A DNA stretch of 13,206 nucleotides from contig CAYVOD010000055.1 in assembly GCA_964453055.1 (NCBI GenBank), positions 1 through 13,206 of the forward strand. The letters are read 5' to 3'. The notes under the pieces were generated by a model. The model was given only the letters and a program-made list of their open reading frames with translations, was not told the origin of the DNA and made no database searches. Positions 5,547 through 12,828 of the stretch are shown one piece after another (position 1 is the first letter of the stretch; each line of letters begins with the position of its first letter). The DNA comes from UBA2256 sp964453055. GTDB lineage: Bacteria; Spirochaetota; Spirochaetia; Treponematales; Rectinemataceae. The translations under genes were made by a program, and so were the position numbers.

Positions 5547-6746
5547 ATGAAGTCCCAGGACTATATCGATCTGGATTTTCGGTTCGGCGCCCATAACTAT
5601 CACCCCCTTCCCGTTGTCATTTCCACTGCCAAGGCCTGCAAGGTACAGGATCCGGAGGGCAAAACATACTTCGATTTCCTCTCGGCCTACTCAGCGGTCA
5701 ACCAGGGTCATCTGCATCCACATATCGTGGCCGCGGCCAAGGAGCAGCTGGACAGGGTAAGCCTGACTTCCCGGGCCTTTCACAACGACAAGATGGGCCC
5801 CTTTCTCAAAGCCCTCTGCGAGTTCACCGGCTTCGAGGCCGCCCTCCCCATGAACACAGGGGCCGAGGCTGTGGAAACGGCTATCAAGGCCGCGCGGCGC
5901 TGGGGAGCGGAGATCAAGGGCGTCCCCAACGGCCGGCAGAAAATTCTCTGCGCGGAAAACAACTTCCACGGCCGGACGCTGGCGGCGATTTCAATGTCCA
6001 GCGATCCTGAATCTTATGGGAATTATGGTCCCTACGCCCCGGGGTTCTTAAAGCTTCCCTTCGACGACTCTCGGGCGATGGAAGAGGCTATAGACGACGA
6101 TACGGTCGCTATCATGGTGGAGCCTATCCAGGGTGAAGCCGGCGTCGTCGTGCCCAGGCAGGGATATTTGGCGGAGCTGCGGAAAATCTGCGACGACCGG
6201 GGCGTCCTTTTGATTTTCGACGAAATACAGACGGGATTCTGCAGGACCGGCAAACGTTTCGCCTGGCAATACGAGAATGCCCGTCCCGATATAATGTGCC
6301 TCGGCAAAGCCCTGGGCGGCGGCATACTGCCCATTTCGGCCATCGTCGCGGACCAGAAAGTCCTGAAAGTCTTCACGCCTGGCACCCATGGCTCCACCTT
6401 CGGCGGCAATCCCCTGGCTTGCGCGGTGGGAATGGCATCCCTCGAAGTGCTGGAAAGCGAAAAACTGGATCAACGGTCTTTCGTTTTAGGCGAAGTGTTC
6501 AGAAAAGAGGTCGCGTCGATTCCCTGCAAAAGAAAGCGGCTGGTCCGGGGCAAGGGCCTTCTTAACGCCATAGTCTTCGATGAAGGGTTTCATGCCTGGG
6601 ATGTCTGCGTAGAGTTAAAGAACGAAGGACTTCTGGCCAAGCAAACCCACGGCAATATCATCCGCTTCGCACCTCCCCTGGTCATCAGGGAAGGTGAAAT
6701 GGCGGAAGCCCTGCGGATCATAGAGAAAGTGCTTTCAAAGTTCTAG
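5547..6746 (+). CDS. rocD: Ornithine aminotransferase (ornithine--oxo-acid transaminase)
   Basis: This PLP enzyme (fold type I, class III) interconverts L-ornithine plus 2-oxoglutarate with glutamate-5-semialdehyde plus glutamate. The N-terminal segment with GAHNYHPLPVV (14-24) and FDFLSAYSAVNQGH (42-55) is close to textbook RocD and separates it from ArgD and GABA transaminases. Other marks are NTGAEA (103-108) for the cofactor phosphate, HGRT (141-144), DEIQTG (225-230) with D225 on the pyridine nitrogen, and the PLP lysine K254 in LGKALGGG. At 399 residues it has the family length. A good AAGGAGG precedes the ATG by four bases. Usually it serves arginine/ornithine breakdown. Here, after murE and ddl, it may instead make ornithine for peptidoglycan or adjust its level. 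The leader of 219 bases suggests its own regulation. It converges on the histidine kinase 11 bases away. Confidence 0.92.
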   Translation: MKSQDYIDLDFRFGAHNYHPLPVVISTAKACKVQDPEGKTYFDFLSAYSAVNQGHLHPHIVAAAKEQLDRVSLTSRAFHNDKMGPFLKALCEFTGFEAALPMNTGAEAVETAIKAARRWGAEIKGVPNGRQKILCAENNFHGRTLAAISMSSDPESYGNYGPYAPGFLKLPFDDSRAMEEAIDDDTVAIMVEPIQGEAGVVVPRQGYLAELRKICDDRGVLLIFDEIQTGFCRTGKRFAWQYENARPDIMCLGKALGGGILPISAIVADQKVLKVFTPGTHGSTFGGNPLACAVGMASLEVLESEKLDQRSFVLGEVFRKEVASIPCKRKRLVRGKGLLNAIVFDEGFHAWDVCVELKNEGLLAKQTHGNIIRFAPPLVIREGEMAEALRIIEKVLSKF

Positions 6747-6757
6747 CCGGCTTTGCT

Positions 6758-8185
6758 TCAGGCTTTGACCGCCGGGATGCTTATCGAAAATACCGCGCCT
6801 CTTCCCCCATTCGAGCCCTCGTAGGAAAGCGCCGCCCCAAAAGATTCAACAAGCCTCTTGGCCAACGCCAGACCGATGCCGCTTCCCTTTTCCTTGGTAG
6901 TAAAAAATGGGTCGAAGAGTCGCTTGCCGAGCTCGGGTGGAATGCCCCTACCATTGTCGGCCACCGCTATCACCCAGAACGCATCCCGGCGGAACAAGCG
7001 AATGGTGACCGAGAGTTCTTCCTCAGGTATTCCTTCTCCCGCCTCCAAGGCGTTCCGGAGCAGGTTGTCCAGGGCTGTGGTCAGTTTTTCCTCGTCGGCC
7101 ATGGCCAGGGCTTCAGTCTCCACTGGCAATAGTGTCTGAATTTCCTTGCCGCCCGCCGCCGAATCCCTGTATCGGCCAGAGTAAAGCTCCAGGTAACGTT
7201 TCAGGTCCAGCTCGGCGGTCTTGGTCTTGCCGGGCTGAAGAAACTCCCTAATCCTGTCTGCCAGGCCGGACAGCCTCAGGATTTCTCCTTCGATGAGGTC
7301 AGAAGATCGCAGGATTTTCTCCGTATCCGCCGGGGAAGTGGCTTGAGCGGAGGCGGTCCGCCGTATCGCCGAGGTTTGGATGCGCATGATTCCCAGAGGG
7401 TTCTTTATTTCGTGGACCAGGGTCCGCGCTGCTTCGCCCAGCTGGACCAGCTCCCTAGTCTGCGCCTCCCTGCCCCGGAGGGCTTCGTTGTGGCGGTAGA
7501 GAAAGATCAACATGACGAACAAGGCGACGAGAATTACGCTGATGGCCGAGGCTGCCAAGGAATACCCTAGCTTTTCCGTGCCGAAGCCCGCGGTGGAATA
7601 TTCCATCCAGACCAGGTAATTTCCGCTCATGGCCATGAAGGGAAAAAGGCCGGAAGCCCCTGGAATCGTTTCCTGGCTCAAGGAGGAATTGGGGAGGCTG
7701 GGATCGATTCTCCCCCTTTGCATTCTCGGTCCCATGGGCATCGCGTTCGTTCCTGCTCCCCGGGCGGAATTCTGGAAGCCGGAATAACGGAGCATTACCA
7801 AGCTTTTGCCCCCGGGGTTGAACTCCACCATGACCGAACCTGGGAGGCCGAGCCCCTCCCTGTCCTGCTTTCGCTGGACCAGGCTTTCCTGGACATCGAT
7901 TCGCTCGGGGGCGCTGCCATGACGCACTATAGCGTTCCCTTCATAGGCGTAAAACCCGAATCCTAAAACACGCTCATTGTCCGTGCCGGTATAGGAAGAG
8001 TCTTTTCGATACTCGTCCACCACAGCGCTGGAGGCTCTGAAGGCTTCGTACTCGAGAAGCATTTCCCTCCTCGCCCCCTCCCTGAGTACCATCGCCCATA
8101 GAAGGACAAGGGCGCTCACCAGCACCAAGGCGGCCCCGAGCAGGAGCACCAGGGAAAATCTGTTGGAAAAACGTTTAGCCTTCAT
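6758..8185 (-). CDS. Membrane sensor histidine kinase (orphan)
   Basis: This 475-residue inner-membrane sensor autophosphorylates on histidine and passes phosphate to a response regulator. A membrane helix (about 10-33) is followed by an extracytoplasmic domain of about 170 residues (35-207) of no recognised family, a second helix (208-229), a linker, a HisKA dimerisation domain with H258 in VHEIKNPLG, and an ATPase domain with N box DNLLRNALEAG (373-383), G1 DNGRGIP (410-416), F box FDPFF (424-428) and G2 GSGIGLALA (434-442). I place the start at ATG 8185; the frame stays open upstream to 8653, but that part would overlap the divergent gene antisense and lacks kinase-like sequence. There is no Shine-Dalgarno, but an extended -10 ends seven bases before the ATG. 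No response regulator is adjacent, so its partner is unknown. Confidence 0.92.
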   Translation of the reverse strand: MKAKRFSNRFSLVLLLGAALVLVSALVLLWAMVLREGARREMLLEYEAFRASSAVVDEYRKDSSYTGTDNERVLGFGFYAYEGNAIVRHGSAPERIDVQESLVQRKQDREGLGLPGSVMVEFNPGGKSLVMLRYSGFQNSARGAGTNAMPMGPRMQRGRIDPSLPNSSLSQETIPGASGLFPFMAMSGNYLVWMEYSTAGFGTEKLGYSLAASAISVILVALFVMLIFLYRHNEALRGREAQTRELVQLGEAARTLVHEIKNPLGIMRIQTSAIRRTASAQATSPADTEKILRSSDLIEGEILRLSGLADRIREFLQPGKTKTAELDLKRYLELYSGRYRDSAAGGKEIQTLLPVETEALAMADEEKLTTALDNLLRNALEAGEGIPEEELSVTIRLFRRDAFWVIAVADNGRGIPPELGKRLFDPFFTTKEKGSGIGLALAKRLVESFGAALSYEGSNGGRGAVFSISIPAVKA

Positions 8186-8192
8186 CGGAACG

Positions 8193-8201
8193 ATTCTAGC
8201 A
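8193..8201 (-). promoter_or_regulatory. Extended -10 immediately before the kinase gene
   Basis: On the minus strand TGCTAGAAT (8201-8193) is TGn plus TAGAAT, five of six -10 positions. Only seven bases separate it from the kinase ATG at 8185, so transcription is predicted to start at or one base before the start codon. The -35 region (AGCCTC) is poor, as is usual for extended -10 promoters. Confidence 0.45.
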
Positions 8202-8263
8202 TCCCCGCGACCGCCGAGGCTACTGCGGAAGAGGCCGGCCCGCCAAGCCCGATCGGCCGTCGC

Positions 8264-8293
8264 TTGTTTCTTCGCTCCCCGTCGTGATACAAA
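8264..8293 (+). promoter_or_regulatory. Promoter candidate for the FG-GAP-like protein gene
   Basis: TTGTTT (8264-8269) and TACAAA (8288-8293, preceded by TGA as an extended -10) are 18 bases apart. Transcription would start about four bases before ATG 8304, leaving no room for a ribosome binding site, and none is present. This spacer also carries the kinase promoter, so the two genes are transcribed outward from the same 118 bases. Confidence 0.35.
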
Positions 8294-8303
8294 GAGTCCT
8301 GGC

Positions 8304-9860
8304 ATGAAACGAGTTCTGCGAGCCGTTCTGGCCCTCGCCTTTATTTTTTCCTTCGTCCTCTTCGTTTTTTTCCTGGCGAAGAAAAACCGGGCAAACATCG
8401 AGGCCGCCCTGCCCCTTGCGGCGAGAACGGTACTTATCGCCCCACTCTCTCGGAGCGAAACCGTAGGAACCGAAGAAGAGGAAAAACCGAAACCTCGCTC
8501 TAAAATCCTTCTGCTCTGGGACGAAGTATTGCTGGACGCCATTGACATGAACCTGGACGAGGATTCGGAGCTGGAGCAAATTCTCGTGCTGCGGGATTTA
8601 TCCTCCGAAACAGGAGTCATCTCCATAGCAGTCGCGGATTTTTCACCCTCCATAGGCAGCTATTTCAGGGTTTGGAAGGGCGAAAGCCTGGCCACGAAAC
8701 CCACTATTTTCATCGTGCAGCCCAGGGACCTGCTGGGCGACGGAAGCATAGACCTACTCTGTTTCGGCCTGGACGAAAAAAACCTCCAGACCCTCACGGT
8801 CTTCAAGCCTTTGGCCTCCCCCTCGCAGGGCGGCTATAAAAAAGTGTTTTCCGGTTCCGGGCTCTCGATCCGGGTAGAGGAAGATAGCGAGGCGCAGGAG
8901 AAAGCAGGAGAGACCGGCCCTTCCTTCTCGCCGTCGATAAGCGTTTACGCCTCCGCCGGCAACAAGGCTTCGCCCCTGGACCAAGTTCGCCTCGTCTATG
9001 CTTGGGACGAAGAGAGTGCCGGATTTGCGCTCAAAGGCCAGGAACCGATACCGGGCGAGACGGTGGAACGAAGTTTTATCGAATCTGTCCTCACCGGCAA
9101 GCCAGAGGAATTCGAGTCCTATATCGAGGGACTATGGCGCAAAGCGGGAAGTCCCGGCGGGGAACCTACCCTGGTGTACTTCGCCCCGGATTCGAGGAAG
9201 ATAACCATACACAGCGAAACGGAAAAACAGGTATGGAACTGGGGCCGGTCCAATCCCTCCTACACCGGGATTTATAGCTCGATCGCCAATAGCGGAGTTC
9301 CCGATACGGTGCGGATTCTCGGGGTTGATCTTTTGGGAAAGGACAGGATTCGTCTTGTGGCCACCCAGGGCCAGGCGGCGAAATTCCCGATCAGGGAGGA
9401 TTGGAACGGCGCCTACGAAAGGGTCAGGGGAAGAAGCGAAACCCCGGAGCCAAGCCTAAAAAAGCTCAAGATCGAATCAGGCATCGAATTTCCCGTCGAG
9501 GGCTCATCCCGAAAGGTCCTTCTTGACAGTTCCGCGATCGAAGGAGAATACAGCGCGCCCGGCGGCTATGCGCTCAGGCTTTCCAGAGACGAATTCTCCT
9601 ATCGGGAAGAATCGATGGACTTTACGGGCCCCTATCCTTTCTACGGCTACGGCCAGCTGCTCGTCCTTGACTTTGAAGTGCGGGACTCGAGAAATATTCC
9701 CTCGGGCAGGAGAAGCTTCTTTGTATGGCTTGGCGAAAATGACGAGGAAGGCCGGAAGCTAGTGCTCGAGGCGGCGAGGATTTCTTCCCAGGGCGTCGAG
9801 TCTCTCTACGAACCTGCCTTGGTCTTCAGCGGACTAAAGAAGTCTCAGGGCAGCAGGTAG
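8304..9860 (+). CDS. Membrane-anchored protein with FG-GAP/VCBS-like motifs, unknown function
   Basis: I do not recognise a firm family. The 518-residue product has an N-terminal membrane helix (6-25) with a basic flank but no lipobox, so it is probably anchored with its bulk outside the cytoplasm. Acidic calcium-loop-like motifs resembling FG-GAP/VCBS repeats recur: DMNLDEDSELEQI (81-93), DLLGDGSID (142-150) and VDLLGKDRIRL (341-351), each followed by a hydrophobic strand; a partial beta-propeller is likely. A separate beta-rich C-terminal domain (about 390-510) contains GEYSAPGGY, DFTGPYPFYGYG and SFFVWLGEND. Some treponemal pallilysin-related adhesins combine a membrane anchor with a C-terminal lipocalin-like barrel, and this may be a distant relative; no HExxH protease motif is present. 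I use ATG 8304; the open frame to 8163 crosses the divergent promoter region. It ends 16 bases inside the convergent TPR/SPOR gene. Confidence 0.75.
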   Translation: MKRVLRAVLALAFIFSFVLFVFFLAKKNRANIEAALPLAARTVLIAPLSRSETVGTEEEEKPKPRSKILLLWDEVLLDAIDMNLDEDSELEQILVLRDLSSETGVISIAVADFSPSIGSYFRVWKGESLATKPTIFIVQPRDLLGDGSIDLLCFGLDEKNLQTLTVFKPLASPSQGGYKKVFSGSGLSIRVEEDSEAQEKAGETGPSFSPSISVYASAGNKASPLDQVRLVYAWDEESAGFALKGQEPIPGETVERSFIESVLTGKPEEFESYIEGLWRKAGSPGGEPTLVYFAPDSRKITIHSETEKQVWNWGRSNPSYTGIYSSIANSGVPDTVRILGVDLLGKDRIRLVATQGQAAKFPIREDWNGAYERVRGRSETPEPSLKKLKIESGIEFPVEGSSRKVLLDSSAIEGEYSAPGGYALRLSRDEFSYREESMDFTGPYPFYGYGQLLVLDFEVRDSRNIPSGRRSFFVWLGENDEEGRKLVLEAARISSQGVESLYEPALVFSGLKKSQGSR

Positions 9861-11116
9861 GATTCGTAGCCCAGGTCCTTGAGCTTAGCCTGGGTTTTCG
9901 TCCAGTCGGCCTCGGCGTCTACGATGACAGCCCAACGCGCCTCTCCCTCCCTGGTTTTCTGTTCCTCGACCGCGACCTTGAATCCCGACTTCTTGAGGCT
10001 TGCCTCCAGGCCGCTGGCATTGTCTTTTCGGGAAAACCAGCCCACCTGCAGGCGGGAGGAAGCATCAGCCTGGGCGCCCGAAACCGCCGGATCGGCTACA
10101 GGCTGCCCTTGCGCGGGGGCGCCCTGCTGCCCTTGCGCGCCCGCGGCCGCCGGCTTATCGGCGCCGGCGGGAGGCTCCGCCGAGTCGGCGCCCTGCGGCT
10201 TCTTCACCTCGGCGGACGCTGCCTTCGCCGGGCCGGCGGTCGCGGAGAGCGCGGGCTTGGACCCGGGGAAGGGGAAGAGCTCGCTGAGCAGCCAGGGGCT
10301 TGGAGACGGCAAAATCCCGCGTCGAACGATGGCTGCCTCCGCGGATCGAGGATACCTGGCTGCGAGCAAGGTTTCCATGGCCGCCGCTTCATAGCCTGCG
10401 CTGGGGACCGAAAAACCGTGGATGTCGCCGGCGGATGCCAGGATCCAGAGAAGAAACAAGGCCTCTTGTTCGACCGCGGCCCCGACCGGATCGGGGGGAT
10501 TGCCCTGCCCCTCCCCGATGTCTTTTCGCCCGCCGATCGGTAGGATTACCATGTCCTTGAGAAGCACGAAAGCCGATTCCGCTTTTTCCTCGAAGAGAAG
10601 AATCCAGGCGAGGATGATCTTCTTCTTTTTTTCGAGCGATGCATCGTGTTGCTGTCCTTGCAGTAGTTCCAGCACGGCCTTGGCTTCCTTCACGTTGCCC
10701 GCCGCTAGATAGCTTCGAGCCGCGTCTATGCCCGATTCCGGGTTTTCCCGGAGCGCTTGCCGGAACATGATAGCCGCGTCCTCGTATCGCCCCACCATGA
10801 GGGCGAGATAACCGCCCAGAGAGGCGAGCTGGGATTTTTTTCCGCCCGTTATTTTGGGAATATATTCCTTGAAAAGATTAGCCGCATCATGGGCTGGCAG
10901 GGAAAAAGCATAGCTCTCGAGACTCGAGGACAAGAGGGTATCATCCTTGATCTTCGCGAGGGCAGTCCTGGCCGCGGCGAGTTTGGCGGCTTCCGCGCCG
11001 GTCTGGGAGCTCTTCGGGCCGGCGACGGAAGATGTCTGGGCCCCAATCCCGGCTGCAAGGGAAAAAAGCGCCAGGAAAACCCAAATTCTCGCCGAAGCTA
11101 GGACCGATCTAATCAT
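9845..11116 (-). CDS. Secreted TPR and SPOR-domain protein
   Basis: This 423-residue envelope protein has a signal peptide (1-26, ending in GIGAQ), a helical part with TPR-like repeats around 96-175 (GGYLALMVGRYEDAAIMF, then ARSYLAAGNVKEA), more helices to about 275, a low-complexity Ala/Pro/Gly/Gln linker (285-353) and a C-terminal SPOR domain (354-423; begins SSRLQVGWFS). SPOR domains bind denuded glycan strands made by cell-wall amidases, chiefly at division sites, so a periplasmic role in septation or wall remodelling is likely. TPR parts usually hold protein partners; which ones is unknown. The start overlaps the end of miaB by eight bases (ATGATTAG), so translation is probably coupled. 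The last 16 bases overlap the opposite-strand gene. Confidence 0.87.
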   Translation of the reverse strand: MIRSVLASARIWVFLALFSLAAGIGAQTSSVAGPKSSQTGAEAAKLAAARTALAKIKDDTLLSSSLESYAFSLPAHDAANLFKEYIPKITGGKKSQLASLGGYLALMVGRYEDAAIMFRQALRENPESGIDAARSYLAAGNVKEAKAVLELLQGQQHDASLEKKKKIILAWILLFEEKAESAFVLLKDMVILPIGGRKDIGEGQGNPPDPVGAAVEQEALFLLWILASAGDIHGFSVPSAGYEAAAMETLLAARYPRSAEAAIVRRGILPSPSPWLLSELFPFPGSKPALSATAGPAKAASAEVKKPQGADSAEPPAGADKPAAAGAQGQQGAPAQGQPVADPAVSGAQADASSRLQVGWFSRKDNASGLEASLKKSGFKVAVEEQKTREGEARWAVIVDAEADWTKTQAKLKDLGYESYLLP

Positions 11117-12440
11117 TCACCGCTTCCGCCTTGAAGGTATTGCCAGACCTGGATACGAGGCGCACCCTGATAAATTGGCCGATTTGCTCGGCCCCCCCTG
11201 GAAGCACGACCATTTCATCCCTGGCAGTCCGGCCCAGGATTTCCTTTTTCGAACGCTTGGACAGGCTCTCGACGAGGATTTCGTCCACAGCCCCGATTCG
11301 CCTGTTCATAAGAGATTCCGTGGTTTCCTTCTGCAGCGCGATGACCCTCGCCAGCCTGGCCTTTTTAGTATTTTCGGGCACCTTCTCGTCCATCCTCATG
11401 GCGGGAGTACCCTCCCTGGGATTGAAGTGGTACATGAAGGAATAGGAGAAGCCGACCTTTCTCATGACAGCTAAGGTATCCTCCAGGTCCTCTTCGGTTT
11501 CCCCCGGGAAGCCCACAAGAATATCGGTCGAAAGCGACAGCCCCGGAATAGCCTTTCGCAGCTTGTCCACCAGACCTAAAAAGTACTCCCTCGTATATTT
11601 TCGGTTCATCCTTGCCAGAACTCGATCCGAACCGGATTGGAGGCAGAGATGTATATGCTTGCAGAAAATGGGTTCGGCGGCCAGGACGGCTACGAGATCG
11701 TCGGACAAATCCTTGGGATGGCTGGTGAGAAAGCGGATCCATCCTATTCCGCTCTCCTTAGCCCTGCCGAGTGAGCCAAGCCTTGACGCGATGAGCCTGA
11801 GCAGCCCGGGAAAATCCAATATCCCTTGGGAATCTTGCCATCTGTATGAATTGACATTCTGCCCCAGCAAGGTCACTTCCCTCACTCCCGCGGCGGCCAA
11901 GGCATCCAGCTCGGCGATGATAGCCTCTGGGTCCCTGGATACCTCCCTGCCCCTCACATAGGGGACGATGCAGTAGCTGCAGAAATTGTCGCAGCCGTGC
12001 ATTATGGGGACGAAGGCCCTGAAGGCACCAGGCTCGTGATGAGTGGATGAGAACACGTAAGCCGGGCTTTCCTCCCTCAGGTCGAAGCTGCTCCCCTTCT
12101 CTATCTGGTCCAATACCAAGCCTAATGCCTGCTTCTGGAAGGTTCCCAGCACATAGTCCACGGCGGGGGCTTTCTTTCGCAGCTCCTGATGGTACTGCTC
12201 TGCCATGCAGCCGAGCACCGCTATGGAAAAGTCTCTCTTTTTCTTTTCGGCGGCGAAATAGGCTATCCGTCCCCAAGCCCTGTTTTCGGCGGTCGCCCGC
12301 ACGGTGCAGGTATTGATGAGGACTAGATCCGCCTCTTCCACCGATCCGGGGGTCCAGGAGCGTTCCCTGAACAAGGCTTCCACCGCGGCTGATTCGGCCT
12401 TGTTCATCTGGCAGCCGTAGGTTTCGAGCAGGTATTTCAT
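11109..12440 (-). CDS. miaB: tRNA-2-methylthio-N6-dimethylallyladenosine synthase
   Basis: MiaB is a radical-SAM methylthiotransferase that turns i6A37 into ms2i6A37 in tRNAs reading U-initial codons. The 443-residue protein has the UPF0004 domain with three cysteines for the auxiliary 4Fe-4S cluster (C10 in YGCQMN, C45 in NTCTVR, C78 in GCM), the radical-SAM motif C150-x3-C154-x2-C157 in GCDNFCSYC followed by VRGRE, LLGQNVNSY (195-203) and a C-terminal TRAM domain (about 375-440) for tRNA binding. TYGCQMN and NTCTVR at the N-terminus favour MiaB over MtaB and RimO. It is the third gene of a four-gene minus-strand operon. There is no obvious ribosome binding site before ATG 12440, 21 bases after the upstream gene, so coupling is plausible. 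Confidence 0.96.
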   Translation of the reverse strand: MKYLLETYGCQMNKAESAAVEALFRERSWTPGSVEEADLVLINTCTVRATAENRAWGRIAYFAAEKKKRDFSIAVLGCMAEQYHQELRKKAPAVDYVLGTFQKQALGLVLDQIEKGSSFDLREESPAYVFSSTHHEPGAFRAFVPIMHGCDNFCSYCIVPYVRGREVSRDPEAIIAELDALAAAGVREVTLLGQNVNSYRWQDSQGILDFPGLLRLIASRLGSLGRAKESGIGWIRFLTSHPKDLSDDLVAVLAAEPIFCKHIHLCLQSGSDRVLARMNRKYTREYFLGLVDKLRKAIPGLSLSTDILVGFPGETEEDLEDTLAVMRKVGFSYSFMYHFNPREGTPAMRMDEKVPENTKKARLARVIALQKETTESLMNRRIGAVDEILVESLSKRSKKEILGRTARDEMVVLPGGAEQIGQFIRVRLVSRSGNTFKAEAVND

Positions 12441-12461
12441 GATATCGATAAGTTCCGGATC

Positions 12462-12818
12462 TTAATTTTTCCGCCTAAGCCCCGTGAGGAAGGAGCCTAT
12501 GTTTACGATTCCATAGATGAGCAGCCCCAGGCCTCCCGCGCCGAGGAGTCCCCTGGCGAGGCCGGGGAGAAACATGGTGGCCAAGCCCGCCACGCCCGCC
12601 GCGGTTAGTATGCTCCCTGAGGTTTTATCGGTCTTCGTTTTTCCGAAAAGCCCGATGGCTCCCAGAAGCACAAGGCCCGCCGAAAGCGCCCATCCAAGGA
12701 CGGGGACGCCCAGAAGGGCGTTTACGCCCAGGAGACCGAGACCCGCGCCGGCGGACATGATCCCCTTCGTGCCCTTATCGCCCAAATCCTTTTTTTCCAC
12801 CGGATATTTATCGGCCAT
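12462..12818 (-). CDS. Small glycine-rich membrane protein, unknown function
   Basis: I do not recognise this 118-residue protein. After a charged, soluble N-terminus (1-18, MADKYPVEKKDLGDKG) come four apolar segments, about 20-37, 40-58, 68-88 and 90-112, rich in Gly, Ala and Leu. A lysine-rich KTKTDK loop (60-65) lies between the second and third, and the C-terminus is basic (LRRKN). This predicts a four-helix inner-membrane protein with both ends and the charged loop in the cytoplasm. Small-x-x-x-small patterns such as GAGLGLLG and GAGGLGLL suggest tight helix packing, perhaps in an oligomer. A good TAAGGAGC ribosome binding site precedes it and includes the folE2 stop codon. It lies between folE2 and miaB in one operon; nothing in the sequence reveals a transport or enzyme motif. 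Confidence 0.8.
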   Translation of the reverse strand: MADKYPVEKKDLGDKGTKGIMSAGAGLGLLGVNALLGVPVLGWALSAGLVLLGAIGLFGKTKTDKTSGSILTAAGVAGLATMFLPGLARGLLGAGGLGLLIYGIVNIGSFLTGLRRKN

Positions 12819-12828
12819 GACAAGCTCC

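Noticed and set aside
5411..5596. Small open frame starting in the rocD leader and overlapping the rocD start
   Set aside because: It lacks a standard start and ribosome binding site, is Arg/Pro-rich, and does not resemble a leader peptide.
8163..8303. Extension of the FG-GAP gene to an ATG at 8163
   Set aside because: It would cover the whole divergent promoter region and the kinase start, and is Arg/Pro-rich; the membrane anchor begins at ATG 8304.
8186..8653. N-terminal extension of the kinase frame by 156 residues, antisense to the divergent gene
   Set aside because: The extension is Ser/Arg-rich and unlike any sensor domain, overlaps the real 5' half of the opposite gene, and a membrane helix begins right after ATG 8185 as expected for a sensor kinase.
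10103..10139. Direct repeat of CTGCCCTTGCGCG (24 bases apart)
   Set aside because: It encodes a repeated AQGQ-type unit in the low-complexity linker of the SPOR protein; this is ordinary slippage-type coding repetition, not a mobile or CRISPR repeat.
9879..10394. Plus-strand open frame opposite the SPOR gene
   Set aside because: It is a product of the GC-rich Ala/Pro/Gly linker on the other strand; the signal peptide and SPOR domain fix the minus-strand frame as real.
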